Shown here: positions 6,917 through 15,651 of the stretch, piece after piece
How the letters are laid out: each line of letters opens with the position of its first letter
Position numbering within the stretch: the first letter of the stretch is position 1
NCBI RefSeq assembly: GCF_004784475.1
Contig: NZ_SRRT01000006.1
Location: forward strand, 124,001 to 188,000
Length of the DNA stretch: 64,000 nucleotides
From: Streptomyces bauhiniae
GTDB taxonomy: Bacteria; Actinomycetota; Actinomycetes; Streptomycetales; Streptomycetaceae
Direction of reading: 5' to 3'
The notes under the pieces: model-generated
The model's database searches: none
The model's input: only the letters and a program-made list of their open reading frames with translations
Told to the model about the DNA's origin: nothing
Made by a program: the position numbers and the translations under genes

Positions 6917-8293
6917 ATGAACGCCCCGCACCCTCCGAAAGTGGCCGGAATCGATCCCACGGTTCCCACTCCCGCCCACACTGTCGCGCCCGCACCGCCC
7001 GCCCCGGAAGCCGGTCCCGCACCGGACGCCCCAGGAGGCACCCCGCCCCCCGTGGCCGCCCCGGAAGCCCCCGGCAGCCTGCTCCAGGACCGGCTGGCCG
7101 GCTGGGTCTCCGACCTCACCACCCTCCATGAGCTGACCGAGCGGATGAGCCGAACAACCGCCCTGCCAGCCGCACTTGACGAACTCCTGCGCGCCGGTGC
7201 CGCCCTCGTGGGCGCCCGGCGCGGTCTCGTCGTACTGGAACCCGGCGACGGACTCGGCCCCCGCACCACCGTCGGCCTCGGCCTCGGCCGCGCCGATCTC
7301 GGCCACATCGAGACCGTCCCGCGCGCATCCCTGCTGACCGGTACCGCCGACCTCCTCGCCGAGCCCGGCCTCGACCCCCGCCACCGCGAGGTCGCCGCCC
7401 GCCTCGGCTACGCCGCCAGCCACGCCCTGCCGCTGGCCACCGACCGAGCCCACCTCGGCGCCGCCGTCTGGCTCTACGACGAACCGGCTGCCCCCGACGA
7501 ACACCACAGACATCTGATCGCGCTCTATCTCCGCCAGGCCACCGAGCACCTCGCCCTGCTGCTGGAAGTGGAGCGCGCCCGGATGGACACCGCCGTCCTC
7601 ACCGAGGAACTGCTCCCCTCCCGGCTCCCCCGCGTCCCCGGCGTCCAGCTCGCCGTCCGGCACCGCACCGGCCCGCGCGGCGGCGGCGACTGGTACGACG
7701 CGCTGCCGCTGCCCGACGCCGCCCTCGGCCTCTCCGTCGGCTCCGTCACCGGCAGCGGACCGGGCGCCGTCGCCACCATGGGCCGGCTCCGCGCCTCCCT
7801 GCGGGCGTACGCCGTGATGGAGGGCGAGGACCCGGTCGCCGTCCTCTCCGACCTGGAGCTGCTGCTCCGGCTGACCGAGCCCGCCCGCTCGGCCACCGCC
7901 CTGTTCGCCTACTGCGAGCCCGCCGCGCGCCGGGTCACCCTGGCCGGTGCCGGGCACAGCCCGCCGCTGCTCGTCGGGGAGCGCCGCACCGAGTACGTCG
8001 AGACCTCCCTGTCCGCCCCGCTCGGCATGCTGGCCTGCTGGGAGGCGCCCAGCGTGGAGTTCGGCGTCCAGCCCGGAGGGACGGTTCTCCTCTACACCGA
8101 CGGGCTGCTCCGCCGTACCGGCGAGGCCATGGACCGGGCCTTCGCCCGGCTGCACGCGGCCGCGGCGGGCGTGCCGCGCGCCCTGCGCGCCGACCCCGGC
8201 GCCGTCGCCGACCACGTCCTCGCCACCCTCCTGCCGGAGGACTCCGCCGCCGGCGACGAGGACGTGGTGCTGCTGGCGGCCCGCTTCGACTGA
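6917..8293 (+). CDS. GAF-SpoIIE (PP2C-like) phosphatase-type regulator, altered active site
   Basis: A 458-residue protein. Residues 1-55 are Pro/Ala-rich, a GAF-like sensor domain covers about 65-215, and a SpoIIE/PPM phosphatase domain covers about 240-458. GGGDWYDA (255-262), LAGAGHSPPLL (about 342-352), YTDGLLR (393-399, Asp395) and DEDVVLLAAR (447-456) are conserved. However, the motif normally VGDVxGHG reads VGSVTGSG, so the expected metal-binding Asp is Ser276. Family members dephosphorylate anti-anti-sigma factors. This one may be weakly active or inactive. The partner is unknown; two HATPase_c genes are within 4 kb. Confidence 0.85.
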   Translation: MNAPHPPKVAGIDPTVPTPAHTVAPAPPAPEAGPAPDAPGGTPPPVAAPEAPGSLLQDRLAGWVSDLTTLHELTERMSRTTALPAALDELLRAGAALVGARRGLVVLEPGDGLGPRTTVGLGLGRADLGHIETVPRASLLTGTADLLAEPGLDPRHREVAARLGYAASHALPLATDRAHLGAAVWLYDEPAAPDEHHRHLIALYLRQATEHLALLLEVERARMDTAVLTEELLPSRLPRVPGVQLAVRHRTGPRGGGDWYDALPLPDAALGLSVGSVTGSGPGAVATMGRLRASLRAYAVMEGEDPVAVLSDLELLLRLTEPARSATALFAYCEPAARRVTLAGAGHSPPLLVGERRTEYVETSLSAPLGMLACWEAPSVEFGVQPGGTVLLYTDGLLRRTGEAMDRAFARLHAAAAGVPRALRADPGAVADHVLATLLPEDSAAGDEDVVLLAARFD

Positions 8294-8440
8294 GCGCAGA
8301 CAGGCACGGGCAGGCACAGGCAGGCACGACCGGTCCGGTTTCGGTACGAACGTACGATGATGGAGGCACCCCTGCTCGGGCATGGACGCGAGCGCCGCGT
8401 GCCCCCTGGGGGAGACCACACGCCGTACCGAGGAGGATCA

Positions 8441-9907
8441 GTGTCCGACGAGCTCAACCCGGCCGTTCCCGACGAGGCCACCGAGGCCGAGGAGCCCATC
8501 AAGCAGCGCAAGAACGGCCTCTACCCCGGTGTCTCCGACGAGCTGGCGGAGAACATGCGCTCCGGCTGGGCCGACACCGAGCTGCGTGACCTGGAGCCGA
8601 TCCCGCAGGCCGCCGACACCGCCCGCCGCCGCGCCGCGCTGTCCGCCCGCTTCCCCGGCGAGCGTCTGGTGATCCCCGCCGGCAACCTGAAGACCCGCTC
8701 GAACGACACCGAGTACGCCTTCCGCGCCGCCACCGAGTACGCCTACCTCACCGGCAACCAGACCGAGGACGGCGTCCTGGTCCTGGAGCCCACCACCGAC
8801 GGCCACCGCGCGACCATCTACCTGCTGCCCCGCTCCGACCGGGAGAACGGCGAGTTCTGGCTCTCCGGCCAGGGCGAGCTGTGGGTCGGCCGCCGCCACT
8901 CGCTGACCGAGTCCGAGGCGCTGTACGGCATCCCCGCCGCCGACGTGCGCGAGCTGGCCGACGCGCTGCGCGAGGGCACCGGCCCGGTGCGCGTGGTGCG
9001 CGGCCACGACGCCGCGATCGAGGCGGCCCTGACCGACAAGGTCACCGCCGAGCGCGACGAGGAGCTGCGCGTCTTCCTCTCCGAGGCCCGCCTGGTCAAG
9101 GACGAGTTCGAGATCGGCGAGCTGCAGAAGGCCGTCGACTCCACCGTGCGCGGCTTCGAGGACGTGGTGAAGGTCCTCGACAAGGCCGAGGCCACCTCGG
9201 AGCGCTACATCGAGGGCACCTTCTTCCTCCGCGCGCGCGTGGAGGGCAACGACATCGGCTACGGCTCGATCTGCGCCTCCGGCGCGCACGCCTGCACCCT
9301 GCACTGGGTGCGCAACGACGGCCCGGTCCGCTCCGGCGACCTGCTGCTGCTCGACGCCGGCGTGGAGACCCACACCCTCTACACCGCCGACGTCACCCGC
9401 ACCCTCCCGGTCGACGGCACCTACACCGACCTCCAGCGCAAGATCTACGACGCGGTGTACGAGGCCCAGGAGGCCGGCATCGCCGCGGTGAAGCCCGGCG
9501 CCAAGTTCCGCGACTTCCACGACGCCTCGCAGCGCGTGCTCACCGAGAAGCTGGTGGAGTGGGGCCTGGTCGAGGGCCCGGTCGAGCGCGTCCTGGAGCT
9601 GGGCCTGCAGCGCCGCTGGACCCTGCACGGCACCGGCCACATGCTCGGCATGGACGTCCACGACTGCGCGGTCGCCCGCACCGAGGCGTACGTCGACGGC
9701 ACGCTGGAGCCCGGCATGGTCCTCACCGTCGAGCCCGGCCTGTACTTCCAGGCCGACGACCTGACGGTGCCGGAGGAGTACCGGGGCATCGGCGTCCGGA
9801 TCGAGGACGACATCCTGGTCACCGCCGAGGGCAACCGGAACCTGTCGGCGGGGCTGCCGCGCCGCTCCGACGAGGTCGAGGCGTGGATGGCGTCGCTCAA
9901 GGGCTGA
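8441..9907 (+). CDS. pepP: Xaa-Pro aminopeptidase (aminopeptidase P)
   Basis: A 488-residue M24B metallopeptidase that removes the N-terminal residue preceding proline. An N-terminal creatinase-like domain (about 45-215) precedes the pita-bread catalytic domain. The metal ligands are visible: LLLLDAGVE (Asp), YTADVTRT (Asp), GTGHMLGMDVHD (His), TVEPGLYF (Glu) and GVRIEDD (Glu). The GTG at 8441 was chosen because AGGAGGA (8431-8437) sits just upstream; the open frame extends further but has no such site. No signal peptide is present, so it is cytoplasmic. A hairpin follows the stop. Confidence 0.95.
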   Translation: MSDELNPAVPDEATEAEEPIKQRKNGLYPGVSDELAENMRSGWADTELRDLEPIPQAADTARRRAALSARFPGERLVIPAGNLKTRSNDTEYAFRAATEYAYLTGNQTEDGVLVLEPTTDGHRATIYLLPRSDRENGEFWLSGQGELWVGRRHSLTESEALYGIPAADVRELADALREGTGPVRVVRGHDAAIEAALTDKVTAERDEELRVFLSEARLVKDEFEIGELQKAVDSTVRGFEDVVKVLDKAEATSERYIEGTFFLRARVEGNDIGYGSICASGAHACTLHWVRNDGPVRSGDLLLLDAGVETHTLYTADVTRTLPVDGTYTDLQRKIYDAVYEAQEAGIAAVKPGAKFRDFHDASQRVLTEKLVEWGLVEGPVERVLELGLQRRWTLHGTGHMLGMDVHDCAVARTEAYVDGTLEPGMVLTVEPGLYFQADDLTVPEEYRGIGVRIEDDILVTAEGNRNLSAGLPRRSDEVEAWMASLKG

Positions 9908-9918
9908 CCATCACGACG

Positions 9919-9954
9919 AAGGACCCCTCACGCCGTGAGCAGTGAGGGGTCCTT
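9919..9954. terminator. Bidirectional terminator overlapping a CDS end
   Basis: AAGGACCCCTCAC (9919-9931) pairs perfectly with GTGAGGGGTCCTT (9942-9954), followed by CTTC. It separates pepP (plus) from the ATP-binding gene (minus). The stop codon and last codons of the minus gene lie inside the stem. Confidence 0.85.
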
Positions 9955-10377
9955 CTTCCATTTCAGGATCTTGTCGAAGCTGACCACAGTGCCGGTGCGG
10001 CCCGGCCGGGCGCCGATGTGGACGTGGTCGGCCAGCTCCCGGATCAGACACAGGCCCCGGCCGTCCTCGGCGTCCACGCGGGCCATCCGGATGCCCAGCG
10101 CCGGGCCGGTCGCGACACCGGGCCCCGAGTCGGCCACCTCGATACGGCACTTCTCGCCGTCCAGATAGGCCGTCACCCGGTACGCCTCCGCGTCCTCCCC
10201 GCGCGCGGTCCCGCCGTGCTCGACGGCGTTGGCGCACGCCTCGGTGAGGGCCACGGAGATGTCGTAGGAGACGTCGGGGTCGACCCCGGCCGTCTCCATG
10301 GTGCCGATCAGCAGGCGCCGGGCGAGCGGGACGCTCGCGGCATCGCGGCGCAGATGGAGTGACCACCAGATGCTCAT
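9928..10377 (-). CDS. ATP-binding protein, anti-sigma-factor kinase-like
   Basis: A 149-residue HATPase_c protein of the RsbW/SpoIIAB-like class. The N-box region is VALTEACANAVEHG (Glu and Asn ligands), the G1 region is VADSGPG, and GRGLCLIRELAD forms the G2/lid region. It has no membrane or receiver domain. In Streptomyces such proteins either bind sigma factors or act as orphan regulators. The C-terminal residues are encoded within the terminator stem it shares with pepP. No sigma factor gene is adjacent. Confidence 0.82.
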   Translation of the reverse strand: MSIWWSLHLRRDAASVPLARRLLIGTMETAGVDPDVSYDISVALTEACANAVEHGGTARGEDAEAYRVTAYLDGEKCRIEVADSGPGVATGPALGIRMARVDAEDGRGLCLIRELADHVHIGARPGRTGTVVSFDKILKWKKDPSLLTA

Positions 10378-10585
10378 GCTCCAGCCTCCTGGCCGCGGCT
10401 CGACATACCGTTACCTATTGCCGCGCGTGAGCGCCCGTAAGCCCTCAAGTGACGTGATGCCGCCCATATGGTCGATGTGCGCCGGGACGAATCGGGGTAT
10501 GAGGTACGCCCGCCCCGGCAGCGCGCGCCCCCCGCCGTGGCGTGATCCGGCGGCCCTGCCTCGGGGGTGCGGCGGGCGCAGTGCG

Positions 10586-11446
10586 ATGATGAGCCCCGCC
10601 ATGAGTGCCCCTCGTCCGCGCACGGCGCGACCCGGACCCCGTGTCCGGCTGCTGCGGGCCGCGGTCTTCGCCGCGGTCTGTGTCGTGCTGGCCGCCGCCG
10701 GGCACACCGCGGCCTCCTGCGCGAACGTCCCGCTGTGGACGCTGGGCGCCGGGTTCGCGGGCTCCTTGCTGGTCATGGCGCCGCTCGCCGGACGGGCCCG
10801 CTCGGTGCCCGCCATCGCGGCCCTCCTCACCCTCGGCCAGGTGGCCCTGCACACGCTGTTCGGCCTCGGCCAGCACACCGCGCAGCCCATGGCGTCCATG
10901 GGCACCGCGCACTCCGGTGCGGCCGACGACGCGATGGTCCAGCGGGCCGCCCAACTGCTGTGCGGGTCGGGACCGGCCACCCTCACCCCCGGCCACGCCT
11001 ACCGGCTGCTGCTCGACGCCCGCCTGATCGACGCCTCGGGCCGCTTCACCGGGCACGCGGCGACCGGCGGGCACGCCTCCGACATGGCCGGCTCCTCGGC
11101 CGGTTCGGTGCCGTCGGCGCTCTCACTGCTCTCGCTGCCGATGCTTCTCGGCCACCTCCTCGCGGCGCTCGCCCTGGGCTGGCTGCTGCGCCGGGGCGAC
11201 CTGGCGGTGCTGCGGCTGGTCGAGCTGTCGACGCACGGGGTCGCGGAGGGGGCGCTCGTCCGCTCCCTGCGCGCCGCGCTCGCGCTGACCCGCGCCCTGT
11301 ACGCCGGGCTGCTGCCCGCGACCGGACCCGCCCCGCGCCCGCGCCGTGCCGAGCGGGACGAGGCGCCGGCCCCGCAGGCCGCCGCGCTCCAGCACTCGGT
11401 GATCCGGCGCGGCCCGCCCGCCGACGCGTTCCGTCTCGCCGCCTGA
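10586..11446 (+). CDS. Predicted multi-pass membrane protein next to copper genes
   Basis: A membrane protein of about 286 residues with roughly five hydrophobic segments: AVFAAVCVVLAAAGH, LWTLGAGFAGSLLVM, AIAALLTLGQVALHTLFGL, a further one around LSLLSLPMLLGHLLAALALGWLL, and LALTRALYAGLLP. Histidines and methionines are scattered near the second half (GLGQHTAQPMASMG, HASDMAG), which could suit copper or another metal. The start is uncertain: ATG codons at 10586, 10589 and 10601 are all in frame and none has a strong ribosome site. It precedes the YcnI/Sco/CopC-type genes in the same direction, so a role in copper handling is possible but inferred. Confidence 0.7.
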   Translation: MMSPAMSAPRPRTARPGPRVRLLRAAVFAAVCVVLAAAGHTAASCANVPLWTLGAGFAGSLLVMAPLAGRARSVPAIAALLTLGQVALHTLFGLGQHTAQPMASMGTAHSGAADDAMVQRAAQLLCGSGPATLTPGHAYRLLLDARLIDASGRFTGHAATGGHASDMAGSSAGSVPSALSLLSLPMLLGHLLAALALGWLLRRGDLAVLRLVELSTHGVAEGALVRSLRAALALTRALYAGLLPATGPAPRPRRAERDEAPAPQAAALQHSVIRRGPPADAFRLAA

Positions 11447-11593
11447 CGCGACCACCGCTCCCGTACGTACGAGGAGGGCAGGGGCCGCCGTCACGCGGCA
11501 CGCGCGCGTGCGCCTCTTTCCACGCGCCCCGCGCACCCCTCACCGTCACCGGGCTCAGCACCGGATCTCGCTCAAGAGCGGAGTTTTCCCAGC

Positions 11594-12349
11594 ATGCAGA
11601 TCTCCCGTACCGCCTCCCGTGTCACCGCCGCCGTCGCCGTGGCGGGCGCGACCGTCCTCGCCGTGTCGGTCCCCGCCTTCGCGCACGTCAGCGTGCAGCC
11701 GGAGGGCATCGCGGCCAAGGGCGGCTACGCCACCGTCGACTTCAAGGTGCCCAACGAGCGCGACAACGCCTCCACCACCAAGCTCGAGGTCAACCTCCCC
11801 GCCGACCACCCGCTGGCCTCCGTCATGCCGCAGCCGGTGCCGGGCTGGAGCGTGAAGGTGACCAGGTCCAAGATCGACAAGCCGCTGACCGTGCACGGCG
11901 AGAAGATCGGCGAGGCCGTCACCAAGGTCACCTGGACCGCCGACGGCAAGGGCATCGAGCCCGGCTACTTCCAGAAGTTCCCGCTCTCGCTGGGCGCGCT
12001 GCCCGAGGACGCCGACCAGCTCGTCTTCAAGGCGATCCAGACGTACTCCAACAAGGAGGTCGTCCGCTGGATCGAGGTGCCGCAGGAGGGCCAGGACGAG
12101 CCGGAGAACCCGGCCCCGACGCTGGCGCTGTCCGCCGCGACCGACGACCACCACGGCACGGCGGCTGCCGCCGGTGACGACGCCAAGAGTGGTGCCGATG
12201 ACGATGCCGCCGACGCCCACCAGGAGGCGGCCGCCGACTCCGACGGCGGCACCGACACCACCGCCCGGGTGCTGGGCATCGCCGGCATCGTGATCGGCGT
12301 CGCGGGCGTGGCCTACGGCGTCCTCGCGGGCCGCCGCCACACCGCCTGA
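11594..12349 (+). CDS. YcnI-like (DUF1775) copper-binding envelope protein
   Basis: A 251-residue protein with a Sec signal peptide (1-30, ending PAFA), so that mature chains begin with His31 (HVSVQP). An N-terminal His after signal cleavage is the copper-binding feature of YcnI proteins. The DUF1775 domain covers about 31-165. An acidic, Ala-rich linker follows (about 180-225) and a C-terminal membrane helix (VLGIAGIVIGVAGVAYGVLAG) anchors it outside. The gene is upstream of Sco, PCuAC and CopC-CopD-like genes, in line with copper uptake or delivery. A 19-bp hairpin lies between it and the Sco gene. Confidence 0.9.
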   Translation: MQISRTASRVTAAVAVAGATVLAVSVPAFAHVSVQPEGIAAKGGYATVDFKVPNERDNASTTKLEVNLPADHPLASVMPQPVPGWSVKVTRSKIDKPLTVHGEKIGEAVTKVTWTADGKGIEPGYFQKFPLSLGALPEDADQLVFKAIQTYSNKEVVRWIEVPQEGQDEPENPAPTLALSAATDDHHGTAAAAGDDAKSGADDDAADAHQEAAADSDGGTDTTARVLGIAGIVIGVAGVAYGVLAGRRHTA

Positions 12350-12360
12350 CCCCTACTGAT

Positions 12361-12409
12361 CCGCGCGCACCGGGGCCGTGCCCGCCCGGTACGGCCCCGG
12401 TGCGCGCGG
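12361..12409 (+). terminator. Perfect 19-bp hairpin between YcnI-like and Sco genes
   Basis: The arm at 12361-12379 (starts CCGCGCGCACC) is perfectly complementary to 12391-12409 (ends GGTGCGCGCGG), with an 11-base loop. No T-run follows. It could end or attenuate transcription between the YcnI-like gene and the Sco gene, giving different levels within the copper cluster. Confidence 0.65.
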
Positions 12410-12439
12410 GAGTTCTCGAACCCCCTGGGACACCTCTCC

Positions 12440-13123
12440 ATGCTCTCTCCGCTTTCTCCGCTTGCTTCGCGCAAGAAGACCCTGGCCGCGGCCGCGCTGC
12501 TGGCCGCCGCCGCCTTCACCCTGTCCGCCTGCGGCAGCGGTGACGACTCCGCCTCCTCGCCCGTCTCCGTGGTCTCCGAGGAGGGCGGCTCCGACAAGGC
12601 CGCCACCGTCCTCGACCAGCCCTTCGCCAAGCCCGACCTGGTCCTCACCGACACCCACGGCAAGAAGTACGACCTGCGGGCCGAGACCAAGGGCCACCCG
12701 ACGCTCGTCTACTTCGGCTACACCCACTGCCCCGACGTGTGCCCGACGACGATGAGCAACATCGCCGTCGCCATGAAGGCGCTGCCCAAGGCCGAGCAGG
12801 ACGACCTGCGCGTCGTCTTCGTCACCACCGACCCCGGCCGCGACACCCCGGCCGAGCTGGGCACCTGGCTCAAGAGCATCGACCCCCGCTTCACCGGCCT
12901 GACCGGCGACTTCTCCACCATCCAGGCGGGCGCCCGCTCGCTCGGCATCTCGGTCGAGCCGACCAGCAAGGACAAGAACGGCAAGACCGTCTCCGTCCAC
13001 GGCACCCAGGTCATCGCCTTCTCCCCGAAGACGAACGGCGGTTACGTCCTCTACGGCGAAGAGGCCACCGTCGACGACTGGACCAAGGACCTGCCCAAGC
13101 TCGTCCGCGGGGCCAAGCCGTGA
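12440..13123 (+). CDS. sco: Sco copper chaperone lipoprotein
   Basis: A 227-residue SCO1/SenC-family thioredoxin-fold protein. The lipobox LSAC places Cys31 as the lipidated residue. The copper site is complete: CPDVC (Cys97, Cys101) and His177 in VHGTQV. Sco in Streptomyces lividans passes copper to cytochrome c oxidase and to extracellular copper enzymes and is needed for development (known of that protein, not shown here). The stop overlaps the GTG start of the next gene, so the two are translationally coupled. It is located on the outer face of the membrane. Confidence 0.95.
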   Translation: MLSPLSPLASRKKTLAAAALLAAAAFTLSACGSGDDSASSPVSVVSEEGGSDKAATVLDQPFAKPDLVLTDTHGKKYDLRAETKGHPTLVYFGYTHCPDVCPTTMSNIAVAMKALPKAEQDDLRVVFVTTDPGRDTPAELGTWLKSIDPRFTGLTGDFSTIQAGARSLGISVEPTSKDKNGKTVSVHGTQVIAFSPKTNGGYVLYGEEATVDDWTKDLPKLVRGAKP

Positions 13124-13572
13124 AGCGGGCCGCGCTGCCCGTCACCGCCCTCGCCGCCGCCCTCGCCCTCGCGGGGTGCGGCTCCGGACAGGGGTCCGGC
13201 GAGCCCGAGCTGTCGGTGAGCGCCACCTACATGCCCCAGCCGGTGGCCGCCGACATGGCCGCGGGCTTCCTCACCGTCACCAACAAGGGCGGCGAGCAGG
13301 ACGAACTGACCTCGGTCAGCAGCGACATCGGCCGGGTCACCATGCACAGCACCAGCGGCGGCACCATGGCCGAGCGCACCTCCTTCGCGGTGCCCGCCCA
13401 CGGCCGGCTCGTCTTCCGGAGCGGCGGCAACCACCTGATGTTCGAGCAGCTCAAGCAGAAGCCGCGCCAGGGCCAGACCGTCAAGCTCAAGCTGGGCTTC
13501 GCCCGGTCCGCTCCGCTCACCGTCGAGATGCCGGTGCGGTCCGCCACGTACAACCCGTCGACCGGACACTGA
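13120..13572 (+). CDS. ecuC: PCuAC-family copper chaperone lipoprotein
   Basis: A 150-residue lipoprotein (LAGC lipobox, Cys18) of the PCuAC/DUF461 family. The Cu(I) ligands Met and His are spread as usual: TYMPQP, RVTMHSTSGGTM, and GGNHLMF. It starts with GTG at 13120, overlapping the Sco stop by four bases. In S. lividans the equivalent protein (ECuC) hands Cu(I) to Sco. The gene symbol follows that synteny and is inferred. It is followed after 13 bases by the CopC-CopD fusion. Confidence 0.92.
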   Translation: MKRAALPVTALAAALALAGCGSGQGSGEPELSVSATYMPQPVAADMAAGFLTVTNKGGEQDELTSVSSDIGRVTMHSTSGGTMAERTSFAVPAHGRLVFRSGGNHLMFEQLKQKPRQGQTVKLKLGFARSAPLTVEMPVRSATYNPSTGH

Positions 13573-13585
13573 GGGAGGGACCACC

Positions 13586-15643
13586 TTGACGCGGACCATC
13601 ACCCCCCGGCTGCGCACCCTGGTACTGCTGCTCCTCGCCGTCACCGGTGCGCTGTTCGCGGGCGCCGCGCCCGCCTCCGCGCACGCCGCGCTGACCGGCA
13701 GCGATCCCGCGCAGGGGGTGGTGGTCGACCGGGCTCCCACCCAGATCTCGCTCACCTTCTCCGAGCAGGTGGCGATGGGCGACGACTCGCTGCGCGTGCT
13801 CGACCCCAAGGGCAAGCCGGTCCAGTCCGGCAAGCCGGCGAACGTCAGCGGCACGACCTACGCGGTCCGGCTGCACGCCGGGCTGGCGGACGGCACCTAC
13901 ACCGTCGCCTACCAGGTCGTCTCGGCCGACAGCCACCCCGTCGCCGGGGCCTACACCTTCTCCATCGGCGCGCCCTCGCGCACGGTCGTCTCCTCCGACG
14001 CGGGGGCGGGCGTGGGTGGCGGGGCCGTGGGCTGGCTGTACGCCGTGGGCCGGTACCTCTCCTACGCGGGCTTCATCGTGCTGGCCGGCGGGGCCGCCTT
14101 CGTGCTGGCCTGCTGGCGGCAGGGCGCGGGGGTACGGGCGCTGCAGCGGCTCGTGGTCGGCGGGTGGCTGACGCTCACCGCGGCCACGCTGGGGCTGCTG
14201 CTGCTCCGGGGCTCATACACCTCCTCGGGCAAGCTCGGGGACGTCTTCGACCTCGATCTGCTGGGGCAGGTGCTCCAGACCAAGACCGGCGCGGCGCTGG
14301 TCTCCCGGCTGCTGCTGCTCGCCGCCGCCGCACTGTTCGTCGCGGTGCTCTTCGGGGCGTACGCGCGGCGGGAAGAGGAGGCGGGCGCCAACGAGGACGC
14401 GGCCGCCGAGCGGCGTGACCTGGGCTTCGGGCTCGCCATCGGCGGGATCGTCGTCGGGGCCGGGCTCGCGGCGAGCTGGGCGATGGCCGAGCACGCGTCC
14501 ACCGGGCTCCAACCGGGCATCGCCATGCCGGTCGACATCGTCCACCTGCTCGCCGTCGCCTGCTGGTTCGGCGGCCTGACCGCACTGCTCGTCGCCCTGT
14601 ACCGGGCCCCGGTCGACACCCCGCTCGGCACGGATGCCGTCCGGCGCTTCTCCCGGCTCGCCTTCGCCTCCGTCCTCGCCCTGGTCGCCACGGGCGTCTA
14701 CCAGTCCTGGCGCCAACTCGGCTCATGGTCGGCCTTCACCGACACGCGCTACGGCCAGTTGCTGCTGATCAAGCTGGGGCTCGTGGCGGTCATGGTCGGG
14801 CTGGCGTGGATCTCCCGACGGTGGACGGGGCGGCTGGCGGAAGGCGGTACGACTGAAGCTGAGACGGACTCCGAGCCAGCGGACGCCCTGCGAACCAAGC
14901 CCCAGAAGCAGACCCTCCACTCCGCCACCACCCCCGCCGAGCGGGCCGACATTCCGGAGCAGGCGTCCCTCTCCGCCACCGGGTCGACCGGCGCTGTCGC
15001 TGGCGGGCAGGTTGGGGAGTCCGCGGGAGTCGCTGGGTCGGCCGGCGCCAATTCCGCCGACCCCGGTCGGGCCGCTCAGCTTGCGCGGCAGCGGGCTGCT
15101 GTCGAGGCCGCGCGGCGGAAGCGGGTGCGGGATGCTGATCCGGGGCGGGCCGGGCTGCGGCGGTCGGTGTTGGCGGAGGCGGGGGTCGCCGTTGTGCTGC
15201 TCGCGGTGACGACCGCGCTGACGCAGACCGAGCCGGGGCGTACCGAGCAGGAGGCCAGGGCGGCGACCGCGCCGGCCGCGAGCTCGCCGGCCGACACCTC
15301 CGGCGCCCTCACCCTGGACATGCCCTTCGACACCGGCGGCACGAACGGCAAGGGCCTGGTCCGGATCGACCTGGACCCCGCCCGCGTCGGCGCCAACGAG
15401 ATGCATCTGTACGTCCAGCGGCCCGACGGCCGCCCGTACGACATCCCCGAGGTGAAGGTCGCCCTCACCCTGAAGGCGAAGAAGGTCGGGCCGCTCCCGG
15501 TGGCCCCGGAACACATCACCACCGGCCACTGGGCGGCGAGCGGTGTCCAGGTCCCCATGGCGGGAGACTGGGAGGTCGCCGTCACCGTACGGACCTCCGA
15601 CATCGACCAGGTGACCGTCTCCAAGAACGCGCAGATCGGCTGA
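13586..15643 (+). CDS. CopC-CopD-type copper fusion protein with C-terminal extracytoplasmic domain
   Basis: A 685-residue membrane protein. The signal peptide ends PASA so that the mature CopC domain begins with His33 (HAALTGSDPA), the known Cu(II) ligand position. CopC spans about 33-130. A CopD-type membrane domain with about eight helices follows (150-410). A Ser/Ala/Glu-rich linker lies at about 420-515, another helix at about 518-540, and then a beta-rich extracytoplasmic domain (FDTGGTNGKGLVRIDLDP onward). The start is TTG at 13586, with GGGAGG at 13573-13578 as ribosome site. It probably moves or stores copper in concert with Sco and PCuAC. The linker region has weaker codon bias than the rest. 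Confidence 0.9.
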   Translation: MTRTITPRLRTLVLLLLAVTGALFAGAAPASAHAALTGSDPAQGVVVDRAPTQISLTFSEQVAMGDDSLRVLDPKGKPVQSGKPANVSGTTYAVRLHAGLADGTYTVAYQVVSADSHPVAGAYTFSIGAPSRTVVSSDAGAGVGGGAVGWLYAVGRYLSYAGFIVLAGGAAFVLACWRQGAGVRALQRLVVGGWLTLTAATLGLLLLRGSYTSSGKLGDVFDLDLLGQVLQTKTGAALVSRLLLLAAAALFVAVLFGAYARREEEAGANEDAAAERRDLGFGLAIGGIVVGAGLAASWAMAEHASTGLQPGIAMPVDIVHLLAVACWFGGLTALLVALYRAPVDTPLGTDAVRRFSRLAFASVLALVATGVYQSWRQLGSWSAFTDTRYGQLLLIKLGLVAVMVGLAWISRRWTGRLAEGGTTEAETDSEPADALRTKPQKQTLHSATTPAERADIPEQASLSATGSTGAVAGGQVGESAGVAGSAGANSADPGRAAQLARQRAAVEAARRKRVRDADPGRAGLRRSVLAEAGVAVVLLAVTTALTQTEPGRTEQEARAATAPAASSPADTSGALTLDMPFDTGGTNGKGLVRIDLDPARVGANEMHLYVQRPDGRPYDIPEVKVALTLKAKKVGPLPVAPEHITTGHWAASGVQVPMAGDWEVAVTVRTSDIDQVTVSKNAQIG

Positions 15644-15651
15644 ACCGCACC

